A DNA stretch of 64,000 bases, from positions 19,727-83,726 of the forward strand of contig QOUV01000009.1 of NCBI GenBank assembly GCA_003862155.1, written 5' to 3'. Source of the stretch: Lachnospiraceae bacterium. GTDB taxonomy: Bacteria > Bacillota > Clostridia > Lachnospirales > Lachnospiraceae. The notes under the pieces are model-generated. The model did no database searches. It was given only the letters and a program-made list of their open reading frames with translations, and had not been told where the DNA came from. Position 1 is the stretch's first letter. Each line of letters starts with the position of its first letter. The position numbers and the translations under genes were made by a program. This document shows positions 25,424 to 34,198 of the stretch, one piece after another.

Positions 25424-26737
25424 TTGAACGAAGTGGTGAGCAGTACAAACGACGCATCCGGTCCAAGAATATATGTGGATGCACCGACACAGCAGGAAGG
25501 CGCAAAGATTCTTGTCATCGGAGTCGGCGGAGGCGGTAATAATGCCATAAACAGAATGGTCGAAGTCGGAATTAACGGAGTGGATTTCCTCGGGGTAAAT
25601 ACAGATATGCAGGTTCTGCAGCGATGCAAAGCTCCGAATCATCTCCAGATCGGCGAGAAACTGACCAAAGGACTCGGGGCCGGAGGTAAGCCTGAAGAGG
25701 GCCAGAAGGCCGCAGAGGAGAGTGCAGAGGATATCACTTCGGCTGTCAAGGGCTACGATATGGTCTTCGTCACCTGCGGTATGGGCGGCGGAACAGGAAC
25801 CGGTGCTTCCCCTGTTATTGCAAAGATCGCGAAGGAGATGGGCATTCTTACCGTTGCTATCGTAACGAAGCCTTTCACTTTCGAGGCACGTGTCAGAATG
25901 GAGAACGCTATCGGCGGTATTGAGAAGCTCAGGGATAATGTAGATACACTTATCGTGATTCCGAACGACAAGCTTCTTGGTATTGTAGACAGACGGACAT
26001 CTTTCAGAGATGCTATGAAGGTTGCAGATGAGGTTCTGCAGCAGGCTGTAAGAGGCATTACTTCCATCATCTACACACCTATGGATATCAACCTCGACTT
26101 CAGAGACGTCAGGAACGTCATGGAGGACAAGGGGCTCGCACATATCGGTATCGGTGAAGGACAGGGAGACGACAAGGCGAAGCAGGCTGTACAGCAGGCT
26201 GTTTCTTCTCCACTTCTCGAGACAGATATTGCAGGCGCTTCGGATGTGCTCGTATCTATCTCCGGAGACATCACCCTCTACGATGTCAACGACATTCAGG
26301 AATACATTGTCGAGAAGGTCGGCGACCAGGCCAACGTTATCATGGGTGAGCTGACTGATGAAGAGATGACAGACGAGATCAGAGTCACGGTTATCGCTAC
26401 AGGACTTGCTGAGGACCAGAAGAAGAACAACCCTGCTGGACCACAGAAGGATGAGAACGGAAGAATGAAGTTCCCTCCGTACACTCCACCTACACCTCCT
26501 GTATCACATCCGTCTCCGGCAGCACAGGCCCAGGCTCGTGCCGCACAGCAGAGTTCCAAGGAGATGGAGGAGATGCTCAATCGCATCAAGAACGACAGTC
26601 CTGTTACACCATCTCACAGCACTTCACAGACTCAGACTTCCGGCGGCTTTACGGGTATGAGAAGACCTGAGCCTCCGAAGAGCAGCGTTCAGGAGCGGGA
26701 TATACAGATTCCTGATTTTCTCAAAAATAAACAGTGA
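25424..26737 (+). CDS. ftsZ: Cell division GTPase FtsZ
   Basis: 437 residues. Tubulin signature [20 protein letters not shown] near residue 121, with [22 protein letters not shown] and [17 protein letters not shown] Pro/Gln-rich linker (about 345-420) leads to the C-terminal peptide [10 protein letters not shown], the usual site for FtsA and SepF binding. The start is TTG at 25424 behind AAGGAGGAACTACCC. No ftsA is in the cluster, but an FtsA-like protein is encoded at 34199. Confidence 0.97.
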   Translation: MNEVVSSTNDASGPRIYVDAPTQQEGAKILVIGVGGGGNNAINRMVEVGINGVDFLGVNTDMQVLQRCKAPNHLQIGEKLTKGLGAGGKPEEGQKAAEESAEDITSAVKGYDMVFVTCGMGGGTGTGASPVIAKIAKEMGILTVAIVTKPFTFEARVRMENAIGGIEKLRDNVDTLIVIPNDKLLGIVDRRTSFRDAMKVADEVLQQAVRGITSIIYTPMDINLDFRDVRNVMEDKGLAHIGIGEGQGDDKAKQAVQQAVSSPLLETDIAGASDVLVSISGDITLYDVNDIQEYIVEKVGDQANVIMGELTDEEMTDEIRVTVIATGLAEDQKKNNPAGPQKDENGRMKFPPYTPPTPPVSHPSPAAQAQARAAQQSSKEMEEMLNRIKNDSPVTPSHSTSQTQTSGGFTGMRRPEPPKSSVQERDIQIPDFLKNKQ

Positions 26738-26742
26738 TTTTT

Positions 26743-26772
26743 AGCCGCGGCCAAGCTGCGGCTTTTTTTACA
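26743..26772 (+). terminator. Terminator closing the division cluster
   Basis: AGCCGC (26743-26748) and GCGGCT (26758-26763) form a short GC stem followed by a run of T. Confidence 0.8.
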
Positions 26773-26786
26773 GGAAGGGGTATATT

Positions 26787-28394
26787 ATGAAGATCAAGTT
26801 TATAGGGGCCGACCATGAGGTGACGGGGAGCTGTCACTATGTTGAGGTCGGGGATAAGAAGTTTTTAGTTGACTGCGGTATGCAGCAGGGGCCGGATCTG
26901 TATGTGAATCAGGATCTGCCTGTAGCTGCGGCGGATATTGACTATGTGTTCGTAACCCACGCACATATCGATCACTCGGGCCTTCTGCCGCTTCTGTACC
27001 AGAGGGGATTCAGAGGACAGATCTTTGCGACTGAAGCGACATGTGATCTCTGCGACATTATGCTTCGTGACTCGGCTCACATTCAGGAGTCTGAAGCGGA
27101 GTGGAAGAACAGAAAGGCCAAGAGGTCCGGAGGAGAAGAGGTCACACCGATCTATACGATGGAGGATGTGTATGGGGTACTTCCTCTTTTCGTGCCGGTC
27201 AGGTATCACGACGAGATCCATGTCTCGGATGAGATCACGGCGACATTCTATGACGCCGGTCATCTTCTCGGGTCAGCTTCGATCTCTATCGACCTGACTG
27301 AGAACGGCGTAACGAAGACTGTAGTCTTCTCAGGCGATATTGGAAACCCGGACAGGCCGCTTATTAAGAATCCGGAATTTCTTAAAAAGGCTGACTACGT
27401 GCTGACAGAGTCCACATACGGCAACAGGGAACACGGCCCGAAGAGGGATTTTGCGAAGCTGTTGGCTCAGGTGATCGATGAGACTCTTGTTCTCGGCGGA
27501 AATGTAGTTATCCCTGCGTTTTCAGTCGGCAGGACGCAGGAGATTCTCTACACGATAAGGAGGATCAAGGAAGAGAAACTCTTAAAGCATGTGAAGAACA
27601 CCTTCCCGGTAGTCATGGATTCGCCGCTCGCGGTTGAGGCCACTCATGTTTTTTCAATGAATGTCTCAGAGTGCTTTGACGAGGAAGCTATGGACCTTGT
27701 CAGCCGCGGGATAAACCCTGTTTCATTCCCTGGACTGAAAGTCGCTGTTACGCCTGAGGAGTCGAAGGCTATTAACTTCGATCCTGAGCCGAAGGTCATT
27801 ATTTCAGCTTCAGGTATGTGCGAGGCTGGCCGTATCAGACACCACTTAAAGCACAACCTCTGGAGAGCGGAATCTACAGTGGTCTTCGTAGGCTATCAGG
27901 TCCCGGGAACTTTAGGATTTAACCTGCTGAACGGTGCGAAGGAAGTAAGGCTTTTCGGCGAGGATGTAAAGGTTGCAGCCCGCATTGAGAACCTGCCTGG
28001 CATCAGCGGACATGCGGACCACACAGAGCTTTTAAAGTGGATAAGCAGTTTTGAGGCGCCTGTACAGAAGGTTTTCGTAGTACATGGCGATGACGACGTT
28101 GTAGACGGATATGCGAAGGAAGTGACGGAACACACGGGATTTGCGGCATACGCTCCATATTCGGGCGATGCATTTGACCTTATCACGGGAGAGATGGTCG
28201 AAGAGGGAAGTCATGAAAAAGTACGCAGGACCAGGTCTGGAAAGATCAGGGTTGCGTCGAATGTATTTGCCCGCCTTGTTGCAGCTGGACAGAGACTTAT
28301 GTCAGTTATTCAGAAGTGCGAGGGCATGGCAAACAAGGATCTGGCCAGATTTGCAGACCAGATCAATTCGCTCTCTGACAAATGGGACAGATGA
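26787..28394 (+). CDS. MBL-fold beta-CASP ribonuclease-like protein
   Basis: 535 residues. The metallo-beta-lactamase site HAHIDHSG (about 58-65), DAGHLLGSASI and VVFSGDIGNPDRP, then a beta-CASP domain with VVIPAFSVGRTQEILY, MDSPLAVEATHVF, ISASGMCEAGRIRHHLKHNL and the RNA-specificity tail GISGHADHTELLKW. It resembles TTHA0252/CPSF-like exo- or endoribonucleases rather than RNase J, which has other N-terminal features. Confidence 0.9.
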   Translation: MKIKFIGADHEVTGSCHYVEVGDKKFLVDCGMQQGPDLYVNQDLPVAAADIDYVFVTHAHIDHSGLLPLLYQRGFRGQIFATEATCDLCDIMLRDSAHIQESEAEWKNRKAKRSGGEEVTPIYTMEDVYGVLPLFVPVRYHDEIHVSDEITATFYDAGHLLGSASISIDLTENGVTKTVVFSGDIGNPDRPLIKNPEFLKKADYVLTESTYGNREHGPKRDFAKLLAQVIDETLVLGGNVVIPAFSVGRTQEILYTIRRIKEEKLLKHVKNTFPVVMDSPLAVEATHVFSMNVSECFDEEAMDLVSRGINPVSFPGLKVAVTPEESKAINFDPEPKVIISASGMCEAGRIRHHLKHNLWRAESTVVFVGYQVPGTLGFNLLNGAKEVRLFGEDVKVAARIENLPGISGHADHTELLKWISSFEAPVQKVFVVHGDDDVVDGYAKEVTEHTGFAAYAPYSGDAFDLITGEMVEEGSHEKVRRTRSGKIRVASNVFARLVAAGQRLMSVIQKCEGMANKDLARFADQINSLSDKWDR

Positions 28395-28405
28395 AAGGAA
28401 ATTAA

Positions 28406-30193
28406 ATGACTGGGAAAAATCTAAAGAGACTGCGCCTCGAGATGGAAAAGGAAGGCGTAGACATATATGTGATGACACTTGCAGACTATCATATGTCTGA
28501 GTACGTTGGTGATTTCTTTAAGGAGATAGAGTACATTTCAGGTTTCACCGGAACCAATGCGACTCTTATCGTAACTGGAGACGAGGCCGGCCTCTGGACA
28601 GACGGCAGATATTTCATCCAGGCGAGAGAGCAGATGGATGGAAGCGGTGTCAGGCTCTATGAGATCGGCACCGAGGGTGTTCCGACGGCCGATGAGTTTA
28701 TCGAGAGCCACCTCTCAGATGGAAAAGTCTTAGCCTTCGATGGCAGGCTCTTCCCGTACAGCTGGTATGAAAAGATTGACAAAGTAGTCGATTCATACAA
28801 CGCGGATATCAGGACAGATATCAACCTTCTCGATGCATTTTTTAAAGAGAGAAAGCCGATGCCGGCAGAGCCTGTATATATCTTAGAGGACAAGTATTCA
28901 GGAAAGAGCGTTCAGCAGAAGATAGATGATGTCAGAAAAGTCATGAGGGAAAAGGGCGCAGAGGCACACCTTCTGACGAGTCTCTACGACATTGCATGGC
29001 TTTTAAATATCCGTGGAAACGATATTCCGTCAGTTCCGGTATTCATGTCATATCTCTATCTGACACAGGATGCCTGCCTCCTCTATGCGCAGGAGCAGTC
29101 ATTTGATGTAAAGACTCACGAGTATTTAAATGACAACGGCATAAGGCTCCTGCCTTACGATTCGATCTACACAGACCTTCGCAGGATAAATGAGAAGTCA
29201 GTTCTTATAGATCCGACAGTCGTAAACTCAGAGCTTGTAAATGAGCTTCCAAGCTCAGTGACTCTGATCCGCACGGATTACAATCCGACGACAGAGATGA
29301 AGGCCATAAAGAACTCTGTCGAGATAAAGAACACAGAGGACGCACATATCGACGACGGTGTAGCTGTCACGAGATTTATTTACTGGTTAAAGCACAATGT
29401 CGGAAAAGAAAAGATCACCGAGATGAGTGCCGCTGACAAGCTCCTCGAGTTCAGAAAAATGGCCCATGATTTCATCGAAGTAAGTTTCGACACTATCAGC
29501 GCCTACAAAGCAAACGCTGCCCTGATGCACTATGAGCCGGGACATGATCACGAGGTGGAGCTTGCTCCGGAGGGAATGCTGCTTGTAGACTCAGGCGGTA
29601 CATATTACAGAGGTACTACAGATATCACAAGAACTATCGCTTTAGGACCTGTTACAGAGAAGGAGAAGAAGGCCTACACCGAGACTTTAAGAAGCCATCT
29701 GAGACTTATGAAGGCGAAGTTCCCGAAGGGAGCCTGCGGTGCGAACCTTGATATCCTCTCCCGCGGACCGATGTGGGACCTTGGACTCGACTACCGCTGC
29801 GGCACAGGTCACGGCGTCGGACATATTTTAAATGTTCACGAGGGACCGAATGTCTTCGCATGGAATCTTCACAGGTCCGGGGCAAACTATCCTATCGTTC
29901 CTGGAATGGTCACGACCGATGAGCCGGGACTCTATTTTGAGGGCGAGTTCGGTATAAGAATCGAGAGCGAGCTGCTCTGCGTAGAGGACGAGAAGACCGA
30001 GTATGGCCAGTTCTATTCATTCAAGGACCTGACATACTGCCCGATCGACCTTGAGCCGGTCATCCCGGAGATGCTGACTCAGTACGAGAGAGAGGCATTA
30101 AACGCTTACCACGCAGACGTATATGAGACTATCGCTCCGCGTCTTCCGAAGGAAGAAGCAGCATGGCTCAAAGAGGCCACGAGGGCTATATAA
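28406..30193 (+). CDS. M24B-family Xaa-Pro aminopeptidase
   Basis: 595 residues, of the long three-domain form. Two creatinase-like N-terminal domains (FTGTNATLIVTGDEAGLWTD) precede the pita-bread catalytic domain with metal ligands in LLVDSGGTYYRGTTDITRT, GTGHGVGHILNVHEGP, MVTTDEPGLYFEGEFGIRIE and ENELLCVE-like text. Removes N-terminal residues before proline. Its stop overlaps the polA start (TAATG). Confidence 0.93.
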   Translation: MTGKNLKRLRLEMEKEGVDIYVMTLADYHMSEYVGDFFKEIEYISGFTGTNATLIVTGDEAGLWTDGRYFIQAREQMDGSGVRLYEIGTEGVPTADEFIESHLSDGKVLAFDGRLFPYSWYEKIDKVVDSYNADIRTDINLLDAFFKERKPMPAEPVYILEDKYSGKSVQQKIDDVRKVMREKGAEAHLLTSLYDIAWLLNIRGNDIPSVPVFMSYLYLTQDACLLYAQEQSFDVKTHEYLNDNGIRLLPYDSIYTDLRRINEKSVLIDPTVVNSELVNELPSSVTLIRTDYNPTTEMKAIKNSVEIKNTEDAHIDDGVAVTRFIYWLKHNVGKEKITEMSAADKLLEFRKMAHDFIEVSFDTISAYKANAALMHYEPGHDHEVELAPEGMLLVDSGGTYYRGTTDITRTIALGPVTEKEKKAYTETLRSHLRLMKAKFPKGACGANLDILSRGPMWDLGLDYRCGTGHGVGHILNVHEGPNVFAWNLHRSGANYPIVPGMVTTDEPGLYFEGEFGIRIESELLCVEDEKTEYGQFYSFKDLTYCPIDLEPVIPEMLTQYEREALNAYHADVYETIAPRLPKEEAAWLKEATRAI

Positions 30194-32553
30194 TGGTCAG
30201 ATTTATAGCTGATGTAAATAGCATAGCAAAGGCAGCCGCAGACGGGCTGCCTTTTTGCGGTACAAGCGAAAGAGAAGAGAAGACAGGCGCCTTTTTTCAC
30301 CTGCTCTCGGCTGCCACAGCAAAATACAGTGCAGACGAGCTCTATTTATTCTACAGTGCAGAAGACGGGCTTGTAAACAGTATCGCAGAGGAGTGCGCTA
30401 AAAAAGGTCTCTGCCTTATAGAGACCGACGATATCTATCACGGGGTCGGTGCGCTGCTCTCTTCAAAGAGTTCGGGCAATGTCCTGCTCACTGTAAGATC
30501 CGATCTTTTAGTCTACGCATCTTCTGATACGACTGTACTTCTGATAGAGTTCGATGAAAACGGAAGCCACCTTTCTGAAGTAAATGAGGCTGTAGGAGCT
30601 GATCAGCTCGCACTTGAGTGTGCGCTTGGGGCCGCAACTGCACAGAGTGTCTGTGAGCAGTACGGACCACTTGAAAAAATTCTAAAAGATCCACTGTCAG
30701 TCGACTTTTTCGGAGCCGGGAAGGTCATAGAGCAGAAGACATCTGAGATAAAAGCGCGATATGATTTCCTGAAAGAGGCTTCGGCTCTTGATTTTAAAAT
30801 CCCGAATGAGGCAGATGCCGGACTCGAAGGGAAGGACTTAAGCTGCGATGCAGCTTCAGCAGAACTTTCTTCAGTCGATACATCGGGAGTTGCATTCTTT
30901 GACAAAAAAGACGAGAAGGTGCTGTCTGAATTCTTAAGCGAAGCGAAGCAGCGTATCAAAGATGGAAAGACCATTATTTTCTATGACTTAAAGGACCTTC
31001 TCCATTCGCTCGGAAAAGCCTGTGGCTTCCCGTTTGAAATCAGAAAGAACGGGACACACGAGGAGGAGAGCGGACAGCTCTCATTTACTCAGACTATCCC
31101 AGAGGAGAACAGCGCGGCGAAGGCACTATACGATTTCATTATAGCGACCGAGCAGAAGGCCTGGGATGAGTCGGTGGAATCTGATATAAGCTACGGAAAA
31201 GCGCTTCACAGGTATTTCGACGATGTAAAGATCGAGGGGTATATTGCGGATCCGCTGAATGAGACAGTCTGCAAAAATGCCGCTGAGGTGGCCGCCTCAC
31301 ACGAGAGACTGTCAAAGGAGCTTAAGGAAAGCGGCACTGAAAAGCTCTACGAAGAGCTCGAGCTTCCGCTTATTTTTGTGCTCTACGACATGGAAAAGAC
31401 CGGGATTTATATGGAAGCCGACCGCCTGCAGGAGTACGGCAGTATGCTCGAGGTGCAGATCAGATCTCTCGAGTCGAAGATCTACGAGGAGGCCGGGGAG
31501 GAGTTCAATATCAACTCTCCAAAGCAGCTCGGTGAGATACTCTTTGGAAAGCTCGGACTTCCAAAGGGAAAGAAGACAAAGACCGGTTACTCGACTTCTC
31601 AGAAGGTACTCGACGAACTGGCTGAAGACTATCCGATAGTTGCTGATGTGCTCTCCTACAGAAAATATGCGAAGCTTAAGAGCACTTACGCCGATGGGCT
31701 TTTTAACTGTGTTTCGGAGGACGGCAGGGTCCACACGACTTACCAGCAGACAGTAACTGCGACAGGAAGGCTTTCGAGCACTGACCCGAACCTTCAGAAT
31801 ATTCCCATAAGGCTTGAACTTGGAAAGCAGATCAGAAAAGTCTTTCTGCCAAATCCTGATTCACTTTTTATAGATGCGGATTACTCGCAGATTGAGCTCA
31901 GGGTGCTTGCCCATATGTCGGGCGATGAAAATCTTATCAAAGCTTACAGGGCTGATAAGGATATTCACACTGCGACGGCCGCGCTCGTATTCCATGTGCC
32001 TGCGGATCAGGTTACGCCGCTTCAGAGGCGCTCCGCAAAGGCAGTAAATTTTGGAATTGTTTACGGCATAAGTTCGTTCGGGCTCGGGCAGAATCTCTCG
32101 ATTTCGAGAAAGCAGGCCCAGCAGTATATAAACGACTATTTCAAGGCCTATCCGGGGCTCCACTCATTTTTGGATGGCCTTGTAGCATCTGCAAAAGCGA
32201 ATGGATTTGCCGAGACGATGTACGGCAGGAGACGGCCGGTGCCGGAACTGAATGACTCACAGTACATGAGAAGACAGTTTGGAGAGAGAGTCGCCATGAA
32301 TGCGCCGATTCAGGGAAGCGCGGCCGATATTATAAAAATAGCGATGCTTCACGTCTTTGAGAGGCTGAGGAGAGAGGGTATGAAGTCGAAGCTCCTGCTC
32401 CAGGTTCACGACGAACTTTTGATAGAGGCACCGAAGTCTGAAGAGGCTGAGGCAAAGAAAATTCTAAAAGAGGAGATGGAAAACGCATCAGCACTGAAAG
32501 TGCCGCTCGAAGTTGATCTGGAGGAAGGCAATGACTGGTACTCAGCACACTAA
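30193..32553 (+). CDS. polA: DNA polymerase I with eroded nuclease domains
   Basis: 786 residues, about 100 shorter than typical PolA. The polymerase domain looks intact: motif A DADYSQIELRV (about 560), motif B RRSAKAVNFGIVYG (about 612) and motif C LLLQVHDELLIEA (about 735). The N-terminal ~200 residues keep only traces of the 5' nuclease (FIADVNSIAKAAADGLPF; YGPLEKILKDP). The usual GDKDxLQL is replaced by VRSDLLVYA and the GDxSDNIPGVPGIG helix-hairpin-helix is missing. The 3'-5' exonuclease region is also without its acidic motifs, as in many Firmicutes. The start at 30193 overlaps the previous stop; the longer frame from 30163 lies inside the peptidase gene. Confidence 0.93.
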   Translation: MVRFIADVNSIAKAAADGLPFCGTSEREEKTGAFFHLLSAATAKYSADELYLFYSAEDGLVNSIAEECAKKGLCLIETDDIYHGVGALLSSKSSGNVLLTVRSDLLVYASSDTTVLLIEFDENGSHLSEVNEAVGADQLALECALGAATAQSVCEQYGPLEKILKDPLSVDFFGAGKVIEQKTSEIKARYDFLKEASALDFKIPNEADAGLEGKDLSCDAASAELSSVDTSGVAFFDKKDEKVLSEFLSEAKQRIKDGKTIIFYDLKDLLHSLGKACGFPFEIRKNGTHEEESGQLSFTQTIPEENSAAKALYDFIIATEQKAWDESVESDISYGKALHRYFDDVKIEGYIADPLNETVCKNAAEVAASHERLSKELKESGTEKLYEELELPLIFVLYDMEKTGIYMEADRLQEYGSMLEVQIRSLESKIYEEAGEEFNINSPKQLGEILFGKLGLPKGKKTKTGYSTSQKVLDELAEDYPIVADVLSYRKYAKLKSTYADGLFNCVSEDGRVHTTYQQTVTATGRLSSTDPNLQNIPIRLELGKQIRKVFLPNPDSLFIDADYSQIELRVLAHMSGDENLIKAYRADKDIHTATAALVFHVPADQVTPLQRRSAKAVNFGIVYGISSFGLGQNLSISRKQAQQYINDYFKAYPGLHSFLDGLVASAKANGFAETMYGRRRPVPELNDSQYMRRQFGERVAMNAPIQGSAADIIKIAMLHVFERLRREGMKSKLLLQVHDELLIEAPKSEEAEAKKILKEEMENASALKVPLEVDLEEGNDWYSAH

Positions 32554-34102
32554 GCTGGCACCTGAGAGAAAGGCTGCCAGAAAAAACGGAATATTCAGGT
32601 TCATCGTCGCACTTGCGGCAATCATTGCAGAGATCTATCTGATAGTAAACCTCTTCACAAGGCTGAATGATTATTCGGAGTGGATTTCCCTCTCTACCAG
32701 AGTTCTGGCGGTGCTGCTTGTCCTTTTCATCTACAACACGGGCTACAACTCAGCTTTTAAAACCCCCTGGATCATCCTGATACTGGCATTGCCGATCTTT
32801 GGCATCATCATGTTTCTACTGGTCGGTCTGAATGCCCACACGTTTACGATGAAGAAGCGCTACAGGGAGATCGATGAAAAGCTCGAGCCGCTTTTGAACG
32901 TAAATGACGATATTACACAGGACATCAGGGACAGGGATTCCGGGGCCGGCGGCATAGCCTACTATTTGAAGAATCAGGCAGATTTTCCAGCGTACAGGGA
33001 TACCGATGTCACCTACTTTTCGGATACAAATGATGCTCTGGAGTCGATGCTTAAAGACCTGAGGAGAGCAAAGCACTTTATCTTCATGGAGTACTTTGCA
33101 ATCGACGATAAAATTTCGTGGCACCGCATCGAGGAAATCCTCGTAGAAAAAGTCAGGGCCGGAGTCGAGGTCAGAGTCTTCTACGACGACCTCGGAAGCA
33201 TTGGATTTATAAACACAGCCTTTTCCAAAAAGCTGAATGGCCTTGGCATAAAGTGCAGGGTGTTTAACCCGTTCTTCCCTGGCCTGAACAGATTCTTAAA
33301 TAACAGGGACCACAGAAAAATAACAATAGTAGACGGCAGAGTAGCTTATACCGGAGGGTACAATCTGGCCGACGAGTACTTTAACATCGAGCGGCCTTAC
33401 AAAGCCTGGAAGGACTGCGGGATAAGAATCTGCGGCAGCGCAGTGAACTCGATGACGGTCATTTTTCTTGAGAACTGGAACGCCACGAAAAAGCACTTCG
33501 AAAAGGATAAGATCTACGACAAGTATATGACCGCTGTGCCTGAAACATCGGCGAAAGGCTTTGTCGTTCCATTTTCAGATTCTCCAATGGACAATCTGCA
33601 GGTTGGCGAGGACGTATATATCAGTATGATAAACAGGGCTGAAAATTACGTCTGGTTTATGACGCCCTACCTTATTATCACAGATGAATTAAAGACTGCA
33701 CTCTCGCTCGCAGCCATGCGCGGAGTCGATGTCAGGATCATAACTCCAGGTGTTCCTGACAAGAAGCTCGTCTACTCGATCACAAGGTCGTTTTACCATG
33801 CGCTGTGCCTTAAGGGTGTTAAGATTTACGAGTGGACACCTGGCTTTATGCACGGAAAGCTCTGCGTCTCAGATGATACGGTCGCCGTCTGCGGCACTAT
33901 AAATCTGGATTACCGGAGCTTTTACCACCACTTTGAGAATGGTATTTTCTACGGCTACTGCGACGCGGTGATAGATGCTAAACACGATTTTGAAAAGACA
34001 CAGTCCGAGTGCAGCGATGTGACGCTCGACTACAAAGTCGGCCGAAAAGGGATCATGGGACTGTGGCAGATGTTTTTACGTCTGTTTGCAGAGCTGTTGT
34101 AG
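32531..34102 (+). CDS. cls: Cardiolipin synthase
   Basis: 523 residues. Two N-terminal membrane helices (about 20-75) are followed by two phospholipase D domains with HKD motifs: NRDHRKITIVDGRVAYTGG (about 258) and FMHGKLCVSDDTVAVCGTIN (about 438). Condenses phosphatidylglycerol to cardiolipin at the membrane. The ATG at 32531 has GGAGGAAGGC upstream and overlaps the polA end by 23 bases. Confidence 0.94.
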   Translation: MTGTQHTKLAPERKAARKNGIFRFIVALAAIIAEIYLIVNLFTRLNDYSEWISLSTRVLAVLLVLFIYNTGYNSAFKTPWIILILALPIFGIIMFLLVGLNAHTFTMKKRYREIDEKLEPLLNVNDDITQDIRDRDSGAGGIAYYLKNQADFPAYRDTDVTYFSDTNDALESMLKDLRRAKHFIFMEYFAIDDKISWHRIEEILVEKVRAGVEVRVFYDDLGSIGFINTAFSKKLNGLGIKCRVFNPFFPGLNRFLNNRDHRKITIVDGRVAYTGGYNLADEYFNIERPYKAWKDCGIRICGSAVNSMTVIFLENWNATKKHFEKDKIYDKYMTAVPETSAKGFVVPFSDSPMDNLQVGEDVYISMINRAENYVWFMTPYLIITDELKTALSLAAMRGVDVRIITPGVPDKKLVYSITRSFYHALCLKGVKIYEWTPGFMHGKLCVSDDTVAVCGTINLDYRSFYHHFENGIFYGYCDAVIDAKHDFEKTQSECSDVTLDYKVGRKGIMGLWQMFLRLFAELL

Positions 34103-34113
34103 CGAATTCACGG

Positions 34114-34141
34114 TTACAAAAAACTCCAAGTGTGATATACT
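34114..34141 (+). promoter_or_regulatory. Candidate promoter of the coaE/ftsA-like gene
   Basis: TTACAA (34114-34119), 16 bases, TATACT (34136-34141), 58 bases before the start codon. Confidence 0.5.
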
Positions 34142-34198
34142 ACTACCAGATGTTGTGGAAAACAGTCCATTTTTACAGCTAAAACACGGAGAAAACTC

